A stretch of DNA of 5,204 bases from Bacillota bacterium (lineage in GTDB: Bacteria; Bacillota; Clostridia; Peptostreptococcales; Anaerovoracaceae): positions 1 to 5,204 of the forward strand of contig JAFZRK010000078.1 of NCBI GenBank assembly GCA_017619905.1, given 5' to 3'. The notes below the pieces were generated by a model. It was given only the letters and a program-made list of their open reading frames with translations. It searched no databases and was not told where the DNA came from. A program made the translations under genes and the position numbers. Shown here one piece after another: positions 1-5,204 of the stretch (position 1 is the first letter of the stretch; every line of letters starts with the position of its first letter).

Positions 1-2664
1 GCCTTTACCCTGGGCGGCACCGGCGGCGGCTTTGCGTATAACGAAGAGGAGCTGATCGAGGTCGGCACCAACGCCTTCAGGCTCTCCCCTGTCCACCAGG
101 TGCTTATCGAAAAGAGCGTCAAGGGCTACAAGGAGATAGAGTTCGAGGTAATGAGGGACACCAACGACCACGCTATTACGATATGCGGCATGGAGAACGT
201 GGACCCCGTGGGCGTGCACACCGGAGACTCCATAGTGGTGGCCCCCATACTGTCGCTCAACGACCGCGACCTTAAGATGCTCAACGACTCCGCCATAAAG
301 ATAATCCGCGAGCTCAAGATAGAAGGCGGATGCAACGTGCAGTTCGCCCTGCACCCGGAGACAAGCGAGTACTTCCTGATAGAAGTCAACCCGCGCGTCT
401 CCAGATCATCAGCGCTTGCGTCCAAGGCCAGCGGCTACCCCATAGCGCGCGTCACCGCCAAGATAGCCATGGGCATGTCCCTGGAGGAGATCCCTGTAGC
501 CGGAGGAACGGCAGCCATAGAACCGTCGCTGGACTACATAGTCGCCAAGTTCCCGCGCTTCGCATTCGACAAGTTCACGGACGCGCCCAACACCCTGGGC
601 ACCCAGATGAAGGCCACCGGCGAGGTCATGGGCATAGGAAGCACGCTTGAGGAATGCTGCCTTAAGTCCGTTAGGTCGCTGGAGATAGGCGCCTGCCACT
701 TCCACCTGCCCAAGTTCGACAGCTACACGGACGACGAGCTCTGGACCTACATCGCGGACTTCCGCGCGGACGCCGTCTTCGCCATATTCGAGCTGCTGCG
801 CCGCGGAGCGGATCTGGAGAGACTGCACAAGGTCACCATGATCACAGACCTCTTCCTTGAGAGCTTTAAAAAGATCGTGGACATGGAGAAGAAGCTCGCT
901 AAGAACGTCAACAGCGGCAAGGTCCTGAAAGAAGCCAAGATCATGGGCTTCTCCGACGAGTACATAGCCAAGCTCTGGAACTTAGACGAGTTAAGCATCT
1001 ACGAGCGCCGGCTCAAGGAAAAGATCGCTCCGATCTTCCGCATGGTGGATACCCTGCACACAGGCAAATACATTGCCTACCTGTACTCCTCCTACACCGG
1101 AAAGAACGAGTCCATACACACGGATAAGAAGAAGATAATCGTGCTTGGCGCAGGCCCCATACGCATAGGCCAGGGCGTGGAGTTCGACTACTCCACCGTG
1201 CACGCCGTGCAGACCATAAAGCGCGCCGGTTACGAGGCAATAATAATCAACAACAACCCGGAGACCGTATCCACGGACTACACCACCGCGGACAAACTCT
1301 ACTTCGAGCCGCTCACCCCGGAAGACGTGATGGCGATCATCAACTTCGAGAAGCCCGAAGGCGTCATCGCCTCCCTGGGCGGACAGACAGCCATCAACCT
1401 GGCCGAGCCGCTGATGAAGCGCGGAGTAAAGATAATAGGCACCGACTGCGCCGCGATAGACGCGGCCGAGAACCGCGACAGCTTCGAGAAGCTCCTCGCG
1501 GACCTTGGGATCCCGCAGCCGCCGGGACATGCGGTCACCAACATAGAGGACGGCGTAAAGGCCGCAAACGAGGTCGGCTACCCCGTGCTCGTAAGGCCCA
1601 GCTTCGTTCTGGGAGGACGCGCCATGCAGATAGTCTCCGACGAGGAGCAGCTGCGCCGCTACCTTAAGAGCGCCGTGGAGATAGGCAACGACCGCCCGGT
1701 GCTGGTCGACAAGTACATCTTCGGCAAGGAAGTGGAAGTCGACGCGGTCTGCGACGGACGCGACGTGTTCGTCCCGGGCATAATGGAACTGGTGGAACGC
1801 ACGGGCGTGCACTCCGGAGACTCCATAAGCGTCTACCCCTCCTTCTCCATCTCGGACAAGGTCAAGGGAACGATACTCGGATACGCCAAGAAGCTCGGAC
1901 CAGCCATAGGAATAATCGGTCTGTACAACATACAGTTCATCGTGGACAGGGACGACAACGTGCACATCATAGAGGTCAACCCCAGGTCCTCCAGAACGGT
2001 CCCCTTCCTCTCCAAAGCCACGGGCTACTCGCTGGCGGACATAGCCACGGAGGTCATCCTTGGCAAGAGCTTGAAGGAACAAGGCATCTTCGACCTGTAC
2101 CCGCAGGAGAAGAAGCGCTTCTACGTAAAGGTTCCGGTGTTCTCCTTCAACAAGATAAAGGGACTGGACGCCTATCTGTCGCCGGAGATGAAGTCCACGG
2201 GCGAAGCGATCGGCTACGACGACAAGCTGAACCGCGCGCTGTACAAGGCGCTGCAGGCAGCGGGACTTAAGCTCAAGAACTACGGCACCGTGTTCGTTAC
2301 GATCGCAAAGAAAGACCGCGCCGAGGCCCTGCCGCTGATCCAGAGGTTCTACAATCTGGGCTTCAACATAGAGGCCACGCAGGGCACCGCAAGGTTCCTT
2401 AAGGAGAACGGCATACGCACCAGAGTGCTTAAGAAACTCAGCGAAGGCAGCGACGAGATACTGGAATCCATACGCCAGGGGCACATAGCGTACATCATAA
2501 ACACCAGCGAAGTGGGCGCCACCCGCGCGGAGACCGACGGCCACACGATACGCCAGGCCGCTACAGAGAACAACGCCACGATATTCACCTCGCTTGATAC
2601 GGTGCGCGTGCTGCTGGACGTGCTGGAAGAGACCACGCTGACGATCTCGACGATAGACGCATAA
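1..2664 (+). CDS. carB: Carbamoyl-phosphate synthase large subunit, 5'-truncated by window edge
   Basis: CarB uses bicarbonate, two ATP and ammonia channelled from the small subunit CarA to make cytosolic carbamoyl phosphate for pyrimidines and arginine. The frame is open from base 1 and gives 887 residues; the family has about 1,070. The first residues (AFTLGGTGGG) align with about residue 171 of E. coli CarB, so roughly 170 N-terminal residues lie outside the window and the ATG at 100 is not the start. Seen in order: the rest of ATP-grasp domain 1, ending in EVNPRVSR (E128, N130); an oligomerisation region; the second-half fold starting LGAGPIRIGQG (about 382-392); ATP-grasp domain 2 with VRPSFVLGGRAM (R532) and EVNPRSSR (E658, N660); and a C-terminal MGS-like allosteric domain from about 762. 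That domain keeps T793, T796, K812 and N834, matching the E. coli effector pocket, but has S836 where E. coli has Thr1017. It ends 3 nt before pyrK. Identity is very secure; UMP control is inferred from the family. Confidence 0.98.
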   Translation, partial: AFTLGGTGGGFAYNEEELIEVGTNAFRLSPVHQVLIEKSVKGYKEIEFEVMRDTNDHAITICGMENVDPVGVHTGDSIVVAPILSLNDRDLKMLNDSAIKIIRELKIEGGCNVQFALHPETSEYFLIEVNPRVSRSSALASKASGYPIARVTAKIAMGMSLEEIPVAGGTAAIEPSLDYIVAKFPRFAFDKFTDAPNTLGTQMKATGEVMGIGSTLEECCLKSVRSLEIGACHFHLPKFDSYTDDELWTYIADFRADAVFAIFELLRRGADLERLHKVTMITDLFLESFKKIVDMEKKLAKNVNSGKVLKEAKIMGFSDEYIAKLWNLDELSIYERRLKEKIAPIFRMVDTLHTGKYIAYLYSSYTGKNESIHTDKKKIIVLGAGPIRIGQGVEFDYSTVHAVQTIKRAGYEAIIINNNPETVSTDYTTADKLYFEPLTPEDVMAIINFEKPEGVIASLGGQTAINLAEPLMKRGVKIIGTDCAAIDAAENRDSFEKLLADLGIPQPPGHAVTNIEDGVKAANEVGYPVLVRPSFVLGGRAMQIVSDEEQLRRYLKSAVEIGNDRPVLVDKYIFGKEVEVDAVCDGRDVFVPGIMELVERTGVHSGDSISVYPSFSISDKVKGTILGYAKKLGPAIGIIGLYNIQFIVDRDDNVHIIEVNPRSSRTVPFLSKATGYSLADIATEVILGKSLKEQGIFDLYPQEKKRFYVKVPVFSFNKIKGLDAYLSPEMKSTGEAIGYDDKLNRALYKALQAAGLKLKNYGTVFVTIAKKDRAEALPLIQRFYNLGFNIEATQGTARFLKENGIRTRVLKKLSEGSDEILESIRQGHIAYIINTSEVGATRAETDGHTIRQAATENNATIFTSLDTVRVLLDVLEETTLTISTIDA
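211..234 (+). repeat. carB: Copy 1 of a 24-nt near-repeat inside carB
   Basis: These bases encode GVHTGDSI (the last codon starts the block's end) in ATP-grasp domain 1. They match 1804-1827 at 23 of 24 positions. The two sites are equivalent positions in the two homologous halves of CarB, so this reflects the ancient internal duplication and strong conservation, not a mobile repeat. Confidence 0.75.
1804..1827 (+). repeat. carB: Copy 2 of a 24-nt near-repeat inside carB
   Basis: These bases encode GVHSGDSI in ATP-grasp domain 2. The only difference from 211-234 is A to T, which changes Thr to Ser. See copy 1 for the interpretation. Confidence 0.75.
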
Positions 2665-2667
2665 ACG

Positions 2668-3408
2668 ATGAAACAGACGACATTTACGATCGAACAGAAT
2701 AAGGAACTGGCGGCGAACGCTTACGAGATGGTGCTTGCCGGCGATACTTCGGCCATTACGAGGCCGGGGCAGTTCGTGAACATATCCCTGCCGGGGCGCT
2801 ATCTGCGCCGTCCCATATCCGTCTGCGACTGCGAGCCGGGGCGCCTTACACTCATATACAAGGTGCTGGGCGAAGGCACGGAGCAGATGACTCATATGCA
2901 TCCCGGAACGGAGCTGGACGTGCTTACGGGCCTGGGCAACGGCTTCGATACAAGCCGCGCAGGCAAGTATCCGCTGATAATCGGAGGGGGCATAGGCATT
3001 CCCCCTCTGTACTGGCTCGCAAAGGATCTGATCGGAGACGGACGCATAGAACGATGCATGAACGTGGTCCTGGGGTTCAACACAGCGAGCGAGATATTCT
3101 TCATGGAGGAATTCCTGGATCTCGGATGCAGCGTCACTGTTACGACCGTCGACGGAAGTTACGGAATAAAAGGTTATGTTACCACCCCGGTAAATGAACT
3201 AACTTACACCGAATACTATGCTTGCGGACCGATGCCGATGCTTAAAGCTGTTAAAAAGGCCCTGACCGGCCGCGGACAGCTGTCTCTGGAGGAGCGCATG
3301 GGCTGCGGTTTCGGCGCCTGCATGGGCTGCAGCATAAAGACAAAGGACGGATACAAGCGCGTCTGCAAGGACGGTCCGGTATTCGACAAGGAGGAGCTGC
3401 CATGGTAG
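2668..3408 (+). CDS. pyrK: Dihydroorotate dehydrogenase B, electron-transfer subunit PyrK
   Basis: PyrK carries FAD and a [2Fe-2S] cluster and passes electrons from the FMN of PyrD to NAD+, in a cytosolic PyrK2-PyrD2 complex. The 246-residue protein has the usual family length. Visible parts in order: a ferredoxin-reductase-type FAD barrel with PGQF (33-36) and the flavin motif RPIS (48-51); GLGNGF (88-93); the nucleotide-binding loop GGGIGIPPLY (106-115); YACGPMPM (184-191); and the C-terminal cluster motif, C213-X4-C218-X2-C221-X11-C233, which is complete. The adjoining class 1B pyrD confirms the role and argues against a general ferredoxin reductase. The ATG follows the carB stop by 3 nt and is in the same reading frame as carB. 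No good Shine-Dalgarno sequence precedes it, so translation may be coupled to carB (inference). The start is supported by the normal N-terminus length. Confidence 0.97.
   Translation: MKQTTFTIEQNKELAANAYEMVLAGDTSAITRPGQFVNISLPGRYLRRPISVCDCEPGRLTLIYKVLGEGTEQMTHMHPGTELDVLTGLGNGFDTSRAGKYPLIIGGGIGIPPLYWLAKDLIGDGRIERCMNVVLGFNTASEIFFMEEFLDLGCSVTVTTVDGSYGIKGYVTTPVNELTYTEYYACGPMPMLKAVKKALTGRGQLSLEERMGCGFGACMGCSIKTKDGYKRVCKDGPVFDKEELPW
3388..3394 (+). promoter_or_regulatory. Ribosome binding site of pyrD inside pyrK
   Basis: AAGGAGG is a full match to the anti-Shine-Dalgarno sequence and lies 7 nt before the pyrD ATG at 3402. It sits in the last codons of pyrK (Lys-Glu-Glu), so one stretch both encodes protein and loads ribosomes. 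It fixes the pyrD start at the overlapping ATG. Confidence 0.85.
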
Positions 3409-4313
3409 ACCTTTGCACCACCCTCTGCGGAATTGAACTGGACAACCCCGTGATTCCCGCTTCCGGGACCTTCGGCTACGGACGAGAATTCGCTGATCTT
3501 TACGACATAAACATGCTGGGAACGTTCTCCTTCAAGGGAACGACTAAGGATCCGCGCTTCGGCAATCCCACCCCGCGCATAGCCGAGACCTCTTCCGGAA
3601 TGCTCAACGCCGTGGGACTTCAGAATCCGGGCGTGGACAAAGTCATCTCCGAAGAGCTCCCCGCCCTCGCAAAGGTGTTCCATAAGCCGGTGATGGCAAA
3701 CGTCAGCGGCTTCTCCGTCGAAGACTATGTGTATACCTGCGAAAAACTGGACAAAGAGCCGCAGGTCGGCTGGCTGGAGGTAAACATCAGCTGCCCCAAC
3801 GTCCACGGCGGCGGAATGAGTTTCGGTACGGATCCCAAAGCCGCCGCGGAAGTTACTGCTGCGGTAAAGAAAGTAACGACTAAACCTGTTATAATGAAAC
3901 TGACGCCCAACGTTACGGACATCGTCTCCGTGGCCACGGCCTGCGAAGACGCCGGAGCGGACGGAATAAGCTTGATAAACACCCTGCTGGGCATGCGGAT
4001 AGATCTTAAGACGCGCCGCCCCCTGCTCGCCAACAACACGGGCGGACTCTCCGGACCAGCGGTATTCCCGGTGGCTCTGCGCATGGTATGGCAGGTGGCC
4101 AAAGCCGTTAAAATACCGGTCGTCGGAATGGGCGGCGTCAGCACGGCAAAGGACGTCATCGAGATGATGATGGCCGGCGCCTGCGCGGTGGAGGTCGGAG
4201 CGGCCAACCTGGTCGACCCCTTCGCCTGCAGGAAGATTATAGAGGCGCTCCCCGCCGAGATGGAAAAACTCGGAATAGAGCGCTTAAGCGATATAATAGG
4301 AGCGGCGCTGTAA
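3402..4313 (+). CDS. pyrD: Dihydroorotate dehydrogenase B, catalytic subunit PyrD (class 1B)
   Basis: This FMN-dependent TIM-barrel enzyme oxidises dihydroorotate to orotate, the redox step of UMP synthesis. It works in the cytosol with PyrK, which hands the electrons to NAD+. The 303-residue length is typical. Seen in the sequence: NPVIPASGTFGYG near the N-terminus; FKGTT with Lys45; NAVGLQNPG (69-77) for substrate and flavin contacts; NISCPN with Cys131, the catalytic base expected for class 1 enzymes (class 2 uses Ser); MKLTPNV with Lys166; LINT; and GMGGVSTAKD from 242, the FMN phosphate loop. There is no N-terminal membrane helix, which argues against class 2. The Cys base together with the adjacent pyrK points to class 1B rather than the fumarate-linked 1A. 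The start overlaps the end of pyrK by 7 nt and has a strong Shine-Dalgarno site, so coupled synthesis of the two subunits is likely. Confidence 0.97.
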   Translation: MVDLCTTLCGIELDNPVIPASGTFGYGREFADLYDINMLGTFSFKGTTKDPRFGNPTPRIAETSSGMLNAVGLQNPGVDKVISEELPALAKVFHKPVMANVSGFSVEDYVYTCEKLDKEPQVGWLEVNISCPNVHGGGMSFGTDPKAAAEVTAAVKKVTTKPVIMKLTPNVTDIVSVATACEDAGADGISLINTLLGMRIDLKTRRPLLANNTGGLSGPAVFPVALRMVWQVAKAVKIPVVGMGGVSTAKDVIEMMMAGACAVEVGAANLVDPFACRKIIEALPAEMEKLGIERLSDIIGAAL

Positions 4314-4324
4314 GCGGCTCCCCG

Positions 4325-4330
4325 AAAGGA
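4325..4330 (+). promoter_or_regulatory. Ribosome binding site of pyrF
   Basis: AAAGGA lies in the 25-nt gap after pyrD, 8 nt before the pyrF ATG. It is a good but not perfect Shine-Dalgarno match and supports the chosen start. Confidence 0.75.
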
Positions 4331-4338
4331 TAAGAACC

Positions 4339-5037
4339 ATGGGTAAAGACGTTATAATCGCCTGCGATTTCCCCACAAGGGAAGCCACGCTCGAATTCCT
4401 GGACAGATTCACGGGACGCAAGCCATTCGTGAAGATAGGCATGGAGCTCTTCTACGCGGAAGGCCCGCAGATCGTAAGGGACATAAAGGCCCGCGACCAC
4501 AAGATCTTCCTGGATCTTAAGCTGCACGACATCCCCAACACGGTAAAAAGCGCGATGGCCGTGCTCTCGGCGCTGGACGTGGACATAGTGAACGTGCATG
4601 CCGCCGGAACCACGGCGATGATGCAAGCAGCGCTGGAAGGTCTTACCAGACCGGACGGCACCCGTCCCCTGCTGATAGCGGTAACGCAGCTGACATCAAC
4701 GGACCAGGAATCCATGGAGCGCGACCTGCTCATCGAAAAACCCATGAAGACCGTGGTAATGCACTACGCTAAGACCGCCAAGGCGGCAGGTCTGGACGGA
4801 GTTGTGTGCTCCCCCATGGAAGCCACGGCCGTTCACGTTGCCTGCGGAGAAAGCTTCCTGACGGTCACCCCGGGCATACGTTTTGAGGACGACTACGCCG
4901 GGGACCAGAAGCGAATAATGTCCCCCAAGTCCGCGCGGCTGATAGGCGCCGACTACATAGTCGTGGGACGCCCCGTAACGCGCTCAGAGGACCCTGTGGC
5001 GGCTTACGAGCGCTGCGTCAGGGAATTTATCGGCTGA
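4339..5037 (+). CDS. pyrF: Orotidine 5'-phosphate decarboxylase
   Basis: PyrF decarboxylates OMP to UMP, the last step of the de novo pathway, without a cofactor. The 232-residue protein is normal for the bacterial type 1 family, a dimeric TIM barrel with active sites at the dimer interface. Visible catalytic elements: IACDF with Asp10; FVKIGMELFY with Lys32; the charged network DLKLHDIPNTV with Asp59, Lys61 and Asp64; NVHAAG; TPGIRF (177-182); and VVGRPVTRSEDP with Arg211 for the phosphate. All expected key residues are present. The strong match of the KIGMELFY and FLDLKLHDIPNTV segments to Firmicutes PyrF supports the lineage guess. It lies 25 nt after pyrD, with an AAAGGA ribosome site 8 nt before the ATG, and directly before pyrE, whose product it uses. 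Confidence 0.97.
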   Translation: MGKDVIIACDFPTREATLEFLDRFTGRKPFVKIGMELFYAEGPQIVRDIKARDHKIFLDLKLHDIPNTVKSAMAVLSALDVDIVNVHAAGTTAMMQAALEGLTRPDGTRPLLIAVTQLTSTDQESMERDLLIEKPMKTVVMHYAKTAKAAGLDGVVCSPMEATAVHVACGESFLTVTPGIRFEDDYAGDQKRIMSPKSARLIGADYIVVGRPVTRSEDPVAAYERCVREFIG

Positions 5038-5047
5038 CACGCAAAAG

Positions 5048-5081
5048 CGCGCAGAATCGGCTGTTTTCGGCCTTCTGAGCG
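5048..5081 (+). other. Imperfect hairpin in the pyrF-pyrE gap
   Basis: CGC (5048-5050) can pair with GCG (5079-5081), CAGAA (5052-5056) with TTCTG (5073-5077), and GGC (5059-5061) with GCC (5070-5072). This gives about 11 base pairs with one G-A mismatch, a 2-nt bulge and an 8-nt loop. No run of T follows on the + strand, so it does not look like a classical Rho-independent terminator. It ends 10 nt before the pyrE ribosome site. It could be an mRNA-stabilising or processing stem, a weak attenuator, or chance; function is not shown. Confidence 0.5.
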
Positions 5082-5091
5082 ATGTTTAAGC

Positions 5092-5097
5092 AAGGAG
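5092..5097 (+). promoter_or_regulatory. Ribosome binding site of pyrE
   Basis: AAGGAG lies 6 nt before the pyrE ATG, just downstream of the intergenic hairpin. It is a strong Shine-Dalgarno match and supports the pyrE start at 5104. Confidence 0.8.
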
Positions 5098-5103
5098 ACG
5101 TAC

Positions 5104-5204
5104 ATGGAACTCAGCAAACTGATAGCAAAGGACCTTCTCAGCATAAAAGCGGTGTTCTTCCGCCCTGACGAGCCCTTCACCTGGGCCAGCGGAATAAAGA
5201 GCCC
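5104..5204 (+). CDS. pyrE: Orotate phosphoribosyltransferase, 3'-truncated by window edge
   Basis: PyrE joins orotate and PRPP to make OMP, the substrate of PyrF. Only 33 complete codons, plus two bases of a proline codon (CCN), are inside the window. The translation begins MELSKLIAKDLLSIKAVFF and continues with the segment DEPFTWASGIKS. This is the recognisable N-terminal helix plus substrate-binding strand of Firmicutes-type PyrE, where the next residues are normally PIYCDNR. The PRPP-binding loop and the catalytic flexible loop lie beyond the edge and cannot be checked. The ATG is supported by AAGGAG 6 nt upstream and by the family's usual N-terminus. The position after pyrF agrees with the order of Firmicutes pyr operons, where pyrE is often last, although the end of the operon is not visible here. 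Confidence 0.93.
   Translation, partial: MELSKLIAKDLLSIKAVFFRPDEPFTWASGIKS

Noticed and set aside
100..102. ATG at 100 as the start of carB
   Set aside because: The frame is open back to base 1 and encodes conserved ATP-grasp sequence (AFTLGGTGGG) before this ATG, so it is an internal methionine in a gene cut by the window edge.
991..2901. A 636-codon open frame on the - strand, opposite carB and the start of pyrK
   Set aside because: It is antisense to strongly conserved CarB and PyrK motifs, has a composition rich in His, Val, Tyr and Arg with no recognisable domain, and runs across the carB-pyrK boundary. Long antisense frames are common opposite GC-rich genes with biased third positions.
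3216..3806. A 196-codon - strand frame across the pyrK-pyrD junction
   Set aside because: It lies opposite the PyrK Fe-S motif and the N-terminal part of PyrD, both clearly coding on the + strand. It shows no protein motif of its own.
4292..4297. TATAAT near the end of pyrD as a promoter for pyrF
   Set aside because: No -35-like element sits 16-18 bp upstream and there is no TG extension. The motif arises from adjoining ATA isoleucine codons.
4353..4358. TATAAT at the start of pyrF as a promoter
   Set aside because: It lies inside the first codons of pyrF (Val-Ile-Ile), downstream of the start, and has no TG extension. ATA codon preference explains it.
5038..5103. Rho-independent terminator after pyrF
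   Set aside because: The stem is imperfect and no T-run follows on the + strand. pyrE follows at once with its own ribosome site, so the transcript most likely continues.
1..5204. A novel defence, mobile or secondary-metabolite system
   Set aside because: All but about 90 bases are accounted for by five well-known pyrimidine genes with intact motifs. No unknown gene, direct-repeat array, inverted-repeat ends or integrase is visible.

Overview
The window is a compact run of five same-strand genes from a de novo pyrimidine (UMP) biosynthesis operon: carB (5' part missing), pyrK, pyrD (class 1B), pyrF and pyrE (only its first 33 codons). The whole window reads left to right on the + strand. I found no RNA gene, mobile element, CRISPR array or foreign-looking insert, and no convincing new system. 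Its interest lies in small details of operon architecture and codon use.

Layout: carB occupies 1-2664 and continues off the left edge. It is followed after 3 nt by pyrK (2668-3408), which overlaps pyrD (3402-4313) by 7 nt. A 25-nt gap with a Shine-Dalgarno site leads to pyrF (4339-5037). A 66-nt gap holding an imperfect hairpin and a Shine-Dalgarno site leads to pyrE (5104 onward, cut by the right edge). No stretch longer than 66 nt lacks a gene.

How the genes work together: CarB, with an expected CarA glutaminase outside the window, makes carbamoyl phosphate. Aspartate transcarbamylase and dihydroorotase (PyrB and PyrC, not in the window) would convert it to dihydroorotate. PyrD and PyrK form the NAD-linked class 1B dihydroorotate dehydrogenase that makes orotate. 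PyrE adds the phosphoribosyl group to give OMP, and PyrF decarboxylates OMP to UMP. UMP is also a likely feedback effector of the C-terminal domain of CarB.

Organism: the order carB-pyrK-pyrD-pyrF-pyrE and the pairing of pyrK with a class 1B pyrD are typical of Firmicutes-type pyr operons. PyrF and PyrE also carry Firmicutes-like motifs (for example FVKIGMELFY and DEPFTWASGIKS). The DNA is GC-rich by eye, yet isoleucine is frequently written ATA. That fits a high-GC relative of the Firmicutes (a clostridial or negativicute lineage) or another phylum with a similar operon, such as Synergistota. The sequence alone does not let me choose between them.
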